DNA from: Candidatus Bipolaricaulis anaerobius
GTDB taxonomy: Bacteria; Bipolaricaulota; Bipolaricaulia; Bipolaricaulales; Bipolaricaulaceae
NCBI RefSeq assembly: GCF_900465355.1
Contig: NZ_LS483254.1
Location: 248,001 to 312,000, forward strand
Length of the DNA: 64,000 nucleotides
Reading direction: 5' to 3'
Part shown: piece after piece, positions 59,774 to 64,000 of the stretch
Layout: each line of letters opens with the position of its first letter
How positions within the stretch are numbered: the first letter of the stretch is position 1
Program-made: the position numbers and the translations under genes
Notes under the pieces: model-generated
The model's input: the letters and a program-made list of their open reading frames with translations, nothing else
The model's database searches: none
Told to the model about the DNA's origin: nothing

Positions 59774-60742
59774 TTAGCGGTTGAGGTAGCGGTTGCGGGG
59801 CCCGTACAGGGCCGCGAGCTCGTCCACGGAGAACTCCCGTGCGCTGAAGTACACCGTGAGCTCGAACTCCGACTCCGCGCCGAAGAGTTCTGGACCCACC
59901 TTGATCGTGTACGTCCCTGGGGAGACAGCATGGGCTCCCGTGTACACATCGGTAAAGCTACCGGGACGGAACGTGACTCTTTTCCCCGCCGGGTCGTACA
60001 AGGTGGCACGAATCTGTTGCCCCCGCTCAAACACCAGCGACAGGGCGACGTAGCCCGGCGCGGTGATGTTCAGGTTGTAGGTGATGGTGTGGCAGCGGCC
60101 CAGGCTGAGATCGGAATCGCTGTTGCACGTGGCGAGGCGGCGGATCCGACCCCGCGCCTCGAAGATGACCGTGATGCTCGCCCCGGTCACGGCGGTTCCG
60201 GGGCCGATGGCCCCCGAGGTGCCATCGAGGGTCCACGATGCGTACATCGCCTCGGCGAGGGGGAGGTAGGTCGGGAAGAGGTCGGTGGGAGCGGTGAACG
60301 CCCATGAGTGGAACACCCTGTTGTCGGCCCCTGCCGCCACAACGCGCCATTGGCGGAACGTCTCCCCCTCATGGCTGAACTCGGCGACGTAGCCGGTCCC
60401 GGTGGGGTAACCGGTGGTGTCGATGCATACCAAGGAGCTTCCCGAGACGAGATCGCACTTGTAGGCGTTGAGGAGGTCCTGTGGGGTCTCGTAGCGGCCG
60501 CCCAGGAGGGTCGAGGCAAAACTCGCGATCGTGACCGTGGTGTAATAGGCATCCGTCCCTGCCTTGCCGGAGAGAAGGAGCGTGTAGTCGTTTTCTTTAG
60601 TCGCGACCCACTCCGCAGGATAGCGGATACAGTACCCATTCTCTTCCCAGCAGTACACCTGGTTGAGGTTGACCGTAGCTCCCGCGGTGAGGGCACAGCA
60701 CATGACCATGCCCAGTATCGCCATCCACACCGACCTACCCAT
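59774..60742 (-). CDS. Secreted protein with C-terminal PPC-like beta-sandwich
   Basis: The 322-residue protein has a signal peptide (about 1-21), an N-terminal alpha/beta part with CIRYPAEWVATKENDYTLLL as in periplasmic PsbP/DUF1795-like domains, and a C-terminal beta-sandwich from about 205 with GYVALSLVFERGQQIRATLYD and VSPGTYTIKVGPE, like pre-peptidase C-terminal domains. Function unknown. AAGGAGG lies five bases before the ATG at 60742. Confidence 0.68.
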   Translation of the reverse strand: MGRSVWMAILGMVMCCALTAGATVNLNQVYCWEENGYCIRYPAEWVATKENDYTLLLSGKAGTDAYYTTVTIASFASTLLGGRYETPQDLLNAYKCDLVSGSSLVCIDTTGYPTGTGYVAEFSHEGETFRQWRVVAAGADNRVFHSWAFTAPTDLFPTYLPLAEAMYASWTLDGTSGAIGPGTAVTGASITVIFEARGRIRRLATCNSDSDLSLGRCHTITYNLNITAPGYVALSLVFERGQQIRATLYDPAGKRVTFRPGSFTDVYTGAHAVSPGTYTIKVGPELFGAESEFELTVYFSAREFSVDELAALYGPRNRYLNR

Positions 60743-60764
60743 GGCACCTCCTTTGAGACAGTGC

Positions 60765-60770
60765 AGTATA
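60765..60770 (-). promoter_or_regulatory. -10 box (TATACT) of the secreted-protein gene
   Basis: TATACT on the minus strand lies 22 bases before the ATG, leaving room for the AAGGAGG site. TTCACC about 15 bases upstream is a weak -35 candidate. Confidence 0.45.
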
Positions 60771-60910
60771 CACCTCGGCTGTGTGGTGAAGGTAGCCACC
60801 TTCGGACCACCGATCAGAGCCCAACCTCATCTTCACGGCTGCGCGCCGCGATCGGGGTTCACCTCGTCCGCGGTGCGGGGAGAGCGATGGGGAGATGCCT
60901 CGCCAAGAAG

Positions 60911-60935
60911 GAGGGCCGACCTCGGGCCGGCCCTC
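60911..60935 (-). terminator. Hairpin terminator after malic enzyme
   Basis: GAGGGCCG and CGGCCCTC form an eight-base-pair stem. On the minus strand CCTTCTTGG follows. It lies about 20 bases after the malic enzyme stop and would end the minus-strand operon that enters from the right edge. The rest of the 60743-60956 gap shows no gene. Confidence 0.65.
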
Positions 60936-60956
60936 TATCCGTCCGTTCCGGGAGCC

Positions 60957-62321
60957 CTACACCTTCGGCGGGGGCGGGATGTGCCCCTGCTTCTGGAGGA
61001 TCTCCACCTCGGCCCGCGCGTGACGGATCATCGTCTCGGCCTGCTTCCGGAGCTCGGCCTTCGGAAGGACCCGCCGCGCCACCCCCTGCTCGATCGCCTT
61101 CAGGCCCACCGCTACCGCCTCGTTCACGAACACGTCGAGGTCCATCATCGAGGGGACGATGTAGTCCTCGCGGAGGCCCTTCTCCTCAGCGTTCTTGGCG
61201 ATCGCTTCCGCAGCGGCGATCGCCATTTCGTCGGTGATCGTCTTGGCGAATACGTCCAATGTGCCGCGGAAGATGGCGGGGAATCCCAATGAATTGTTGA
61301 TCTGGTTCGGGAAATCCGAGCGGCCGGTGCCCACGATCCGCGCCCCCGCTTCCACCGCCTCCCAGGGCCAGATCTCGGGGATCGGGTTGGCGCACGCGAA
61401 GACGATGGGGTCCTTGGCCATCCGCTTCACCCACTCCGGCTTGATCGTCCCTGGGCCGGGCTTGGAGTAGCCGATGACCATGTCCATCCCTTCCATGGCC
61501 GTGGGGATGGCATCCTCGACCTTCGCGCACCGGCGGTTCTCGGCGTTCGTGCGGCCGACGATGTCCTTCGTGTACCTGAACAGGGTGTCGAAATCGGGGC
61601 GCTCACGGTGAACGATCCCGTTGATATCGGTCATCACCACGTTGCCGGGATTCACCCCCCACGCGATCAGCACGCGGAGGGTGGCGATCCCCGCCGCCCC
61701 CGCGCCGATCATGGCGATGCGGGCCTTGTGCTTGGGGATGCCCTTCAGCTTGAGGGCATTGATGACCCCAGCGACCGTCACCGCGGCCGTGCCCTGCTGA
61801 TCGTCGTGCCACACTGGGATCTCCGTCTCCTCCCGCAGCCGATCGAGGATGTAGAAACACTTTGGACTTGCGAAGTCCTCGAGGTTGATCCCCCCGAACG
61901 CGGGGGCGATCCACTTCACGGCCTGGATGATTTCGTCGGCGTCCTTCGTGGCGAGCGTGATCGGGAACGCATCCACCCCGCCGAGGTACTTGAAGAGGAG
62001 CCCTTTCCCTTCCATCACCGGGAGCGCGGCGTGGGGGCCGATGTCGCCCAAGCCCAGCACCCGCGTGCCATCGGACACAACGGCGACCATGTTCCCCTTG
62101 TTCGTGTACTCGAATACCTTCTCCGGGGCTTCGGCGATTTCGCGGCAGGGCTGGGCGACGCCGGGCGTGTACCAGATCGCGAAGTCGTCGTAGCCGGTGA
62201 TGGCGCACTTCACGCCCAGTCCGACCTTGCCCCGGTAGAAGGCATGCCAGGCCGGGGCCTTCCTCCCCGGCTCCTTCGCCTTGGCGAGCAGTTCCTCGAC
62301 GTTCGGCTTGTTTTCCTTCAT
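60957..62321 (-). CDS. Malic enzyme (NAD(P)-dependent, oxaloacetate-decarboxylating)
   Basis: The 454-residue enzyme converts malate to pyruvate and CO2. The N-terminal domain has IWYTPGVAQPCREIA and VSDGTRVLGLGDIG; the metal site is in WHDDQQGTAA; the cofactor loop is MIGAGAAGIATLRVL; SDFPNQINNSLGFPAIFRG is conserved. Cofactor choice is not decided by sequence. GGGAGGGGG precedes the ATG. It follows the fumarase genes, so fumarate can flow to malate and pyruvate. Confidence 0.93.
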   Translation of the reverse strand: MKENKPNVEELLAKAKEPGRKAPAWHAFYRGKVGLGVKCAITGYDDFAIWYTPGVAQPCREIAEAPEKVFEYTNKGNMVAVVSDGTRVLGLGDIGPHAALPVMEGKGLLFKYLGGVDAFPITLATKDADEIIQAVKWIAPAFGGINLEDFASPKCFYILDRLREETEIPVWHDDQQGTAAVTVAGVINALKLKGIPKHKARIAMIGAGAAGIATLRVLIAWGVNPGNVVMTDINGIVHRERPDFDTLFRYTKDIVGRTNAENRRCAKVEDAIPTAMEGMDMVIGYSKPGPGTIKPEWVKRMAKDPIVFACANPIPEIWPWEAVEAGARIVGTGRSDFPNQINNSLGFPAIFRGTLDVFAKTITDEMAIAAAEAIAKNAEEKGLREDYIVPSMMDLDVFVNEAVAVGLKAIEQGVARRVLPKAELRKQAETMIRHARAEVEILQKQGHIPPPPKV

Positions 62322-62335
62322 TCCCCCTCCCTAAA

Positions 62336-62920
62336 CTATGAGCGGATCCGGGCGCGAATCCCCTTCATGTTCGCCTCGACCTGGACCGCGAGGTCCTTGT
62401 AGAGCGATTTGCCGTGGCTATCCATCGCCACGACGAGGGGCCCAAACCGCTCCACCTCCATGACCCAGATCGCCTCCGGCATCCCCAGTTCCTCGAGCCA
62501 GTGGACAGCCGCCACCCGCTTCACAGCCTTCGCCGCCAACGCCCCCGCCCCGCCGGTGAAGTGGGTGTACACCGCCCCGACCTCGCCGAGGGCGGCGAGG
62601 GTCTTGTCGCCCATCCCGCCCTTGCCGACGATGATCCGCGTCTTGAACTTGCGCAGGAAGTCGGCCTCGAAGAGCTCCATTCGGGCCGAGGTTGTGGGGC
62701 CGGCGGCGAGGATCTGCCACCTTCCCTCCACCTTCTGGGCCACTGGGCCGCAGTGGAACAGGGCCAATCCCTCCACCGGAAGCGGGCTCCCCCGCTCGAG
62801 CATCATCTTGTGGGCCTCGTCGCGGGCGGTGAACATCGTCCCCGAGACGTAGATCACGTCCCCGGCCCGGAGGGCACGGGCGTCCTTCTCCGAGATCGGC
62901 GTTGTGAGCACGCGATCCAT
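62336..62920 (-). CDS. Fumarate hydratase class I, beta (C-terminal) subunit
   Basis: The 194-residue protein supplies the C-terminal domain of the two-subunit iron-sulfur fumarase or L-tartrate dehydratase. LRAGDVIYVSGTMFTARDEA, FHCGPVAQKVEGRWQILAAG, GPTTSARMELFEADFL and GKGGMGDKTLAAL match. The ATG shares a base with the stop of the alpha subunit (TGATG). Context with malic enzyme favours fumarase. Confidence 0.9.
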   Translation of the reverse strand: MDRVLTTPISEKDARALRAGDVIYVSGTMFTARDEAHKMMLERGSPLPVEGLALFHCGPVAQKVEGRWQILAAGPTTSARMELFEADFLRKFKTRIIVGKGGMGDKTLAALGEVGAVYTHFTGGAGALAAKAVKRVAAVHWLEELGMPEAIWVMEVERFGPLVVAMDSHGKSLYKDLAVQVEANMKGIRARIRS

Positions 62921-63771
62921 CACGCCACCTCCATCCGTCCATCCGCGCGCACGCGCACGGTCGCGCGGCGGTGGGCCCAGCACTGGGTAACGATCCCCAC
63001 CGGCAACGACGCGGGATGCCGGTGGGCGTATTCGGCGTGCACCGCCAACACGGTCGTCTTCCCCCCGAGCCCCATCGGCCCCACGCCGGACGCGTTGATG
63101 AGGTCCTCCAGCTCAGCCTCGAGCGCGGCCACTTCCGGCTCGGGGTGCCGCTGCCCGAGGGGGCGCAGGAGGGCCGTCTTCCCCAGCTTCAGGGCAAGAT
63201 CAGCCCCGCCCCCGATCCCGACCCCGACCACGGTCGGCGGGCAGGGGAGGCCGCCGCAGCCCACCACATGCTCGACCACTGCCTCCTTGACCCCCTTCAG
63301 CCCGACGCCGGGGGCAAGCATCTTCAGGGCGCAGCAGTTCTCCGACCCCCCGCCCTTGGGGAGGATGTGGATCTCCGCTCCATCCCCGTCCGTCATCTCC
63401 CACGTCACGGCCGGGATGTAGCGGCCGGTGTTGTCACCGGGGTTCTTCCCGGTGAAGGGGTGGACCGTGTTGGGCCTGAGGGGAACCGCCTTCGTCGCCA
63501 GCCGCGCCGCCTCGGGGAGGGCGCCCACGAGGGCGGGGAGGTGGGGGAATCCCATCCCCAGTCTGACGAAGAACGTAATCGTCCCCGTATCTTGGCAGAT
63601 CGGGACCATGCCCTCCCGAGCGATCCGCACGTTCTCCAGGATCGCCTCCAGCTGCACCCGGGCCGGTCCTGCCTCCCGGTCGCGGGCCGCCTCAAGCGCC
63701 CGCACGACATCGGGCGGAAGGATCGTCGCCGCCTTGCCGATCGCCAGAGCTAGCTCGTTGCCGAAGTTCAC
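62920..63771 (-). CDS. Fumarate hydratase class I, alpha (N-terminal) subunit
   Basis: The 283-residue protein binds the [4Fe-4S] cluster that hydrates fumarate. Cluster cysteines lie in PICQDTGTITFFV, GGGSENCCALKML and VGCGGLPCPP. GIGGGADLALKLGK and GKTTVLAVHAEYAHRHPASLP are family blocks. GTG 63771 has GGGAGGG upstream and overlaps the upstream stop as GTGA. Oxygen-labile fumarase agrees with an anaerobic metabolism. Confidence 0.92.
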   Translation of the reverse strand: MNFGNELALAIGKAATILPPDVVRALEAARDREAGPARVQLEAILENVRIAREGMVPICQDTGTITFFVRLGMGFPHLPALVGALPEAARLATKAVPLRPNTVHPFTGKNPGDNTGRYIPAVTWEMTDGDGAEIHILPKGGGSENCCALKMLAPGVGLKGVKEAVVEHVVGCGGLPCPPTVVGVGIGGGADLALKLGKTALLRPLGQRHPEPEVAALEAELEDLINASGVGPMGLGGKTTVLAVHAEYAHRHPASLPVGIVTQCWAHRRATVRVRADGRMEVA

Positions 63772-64000
63772 TTGTTCCCTCCCATCTCCGCCACCTTCGC
63801 CGCGTACATCTCGTGGTAGGTCGGTTTGTCTACGTCGACGAATTTGCCGACGAGGAACGGCTTCCCAGATACGATCTCCGCCTCCTTGGGGTCCGCCCCG
63901 TGGCGGATCACAGCGTGGTCTGCGTAGTAGCGCAGCTCGTCCAGGCCCTCCCCGATCCGGTTGCGGCGGCCGTAGTTCGTCGGGCACGGGGAGATGACCT
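63768..64000 (-). CDS. 2-oxoacid:ferredoxin oxidoreductase beta subunit, C-terminal end (partial)
   Basis: The last 76 codons read inward from the window edge; the last whole codon ends at base 63998. The visible SPCPTNYGRRNRIGEGLDEL, AVIRHGADPKEAEI and FVDVDKPTYHEMYAAKVAEM segments match the end of 2-oxoglutarate:ferredoxin oxidoreductase beta chains (KorB). Such enzymes interconvert 2-oxoglutarate and succinyl-CoA with ferredoxin. The stop overlaps the fumarase alpha start as GTGA, linking it to the fumarase and malic enzyme genes. Assignment to 2-oxoglutarate rather than another 2-oxoacid is likely but unproven. Confidence 0.8.
   Translation of the reverse strand, partial: VISPCPTNYGRRNRIGEGLDELRYYADHAVIRHGADPKEAEIVSGKPFLVGKFVDVDKPTYHEMYAAKVAEMGGNK

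Overview
The window is a compact, GC-rich bacterial chromosome segment. Most bases are coding, many neighbouring genes share ATGA, GTGA or TTGA stop/start overlaps, and GTG starts are frequent. The cell is a diderm that makes peptidoglycan: it has bamA, an ompH/skp-like chaperone, secreted beta-rich proteins ending in Phe, and a mur/fts cluster. A 2-oxoglutarate:ferredoxin oxidoreductase fragment, iron-sulfur class I fumarase, M29 and M42 aminopeptidases, rubredoxin, Rieske proteins and ferredoxin-thioredoxin reductase point to an anaerobic or microaerophilic, possibly thermophilic organism. A deep lineage such as candidate phylum Bipolaricaulota (Acetothermia/OP1) would fit, but there is no 16S gene here and this is inference. 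I saw no insertion sequence, prophage, CRISPR array or replication origin.

Layout. 1-1824 (+): lipA tail, lipoate/octanoate ligase, DUF501 and DUF4282 genes. 1901-8081: a secreted VWA/RTX/PKD-like protein, dprA, a WD40 protein, a decayed family-5 uracil-DNA glycosylase and comEC. 8120-8644: tmRNA, tRNA-Cys and tRNA-Val in tandem. 8844-10481 (+): nadE. 24951 down to 10491 (-): one long gene run, yraN-comM-bamA-skp-ftcD-murD-ftsW-murG-murC-murB-ftsQ-ftsA-ftsZ. 25010-32670 (+): MTA/SAH deaminase, rpsO, pnp (with an extra S1 domain), M16 protease, coaD, M29 aminopeptidase and SDR. 32706-35369: a MATE exporter, a small membrane ORF and an EamA transporter. 40681 down to 35497 (-): nif3, zinc-ribbon coiled-coil gene, TPM gene, rnpB RNA, zinc metallopeptidase, rpe and ribD. 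40746-43215: DUF763 and a second MATE gene.

43719-48183 is the most unusual part: a strong promoter with a direct repeat drives seven genes (Rieske, four-helix His-rich membrane protein, Fe-S flavin oxidoreductase, rubredoxin, second Rieske, glutaredoxin, ferredoxin-thioredoxin-reductase catalytic chain), with a convergent HxlR-family regulator at the end. It looks like an electron-transfer and thiol-redox module and is the best candidate for an undescribed system. 48714-51097 (+) holds two secreted proteins sharing an Ig/cadherin-like module. 56342 down to 51094 (-): rhomboid, rnhB, rpmH, infB, DUF503, rbfA and a fucose-isomerase-like gene. 56423-59681 (+): M42 peptidase, 8-oxoguanine-deaminase-like amidohydrolase, MoaD-like protein and a small secreted protein. 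64000 down to 59774 (-): 2-oxoglutarate:ferredoxin oxidoreductase beta (partial), both fumarase subunits, malic enzyme and a secreted protein.

Expression signals. TATACT is a recurrent -10 box. For six genes (dprA, yraN, mtaD, nif3, the DUF763 gene and the HxlR gene) the only visible -10 box lies 7 to 9 bases before the start codon, which suggests leaderless transcripts. Inside operons, GGAGG-type ribosome binding sites and stop/start overlaps dominate.
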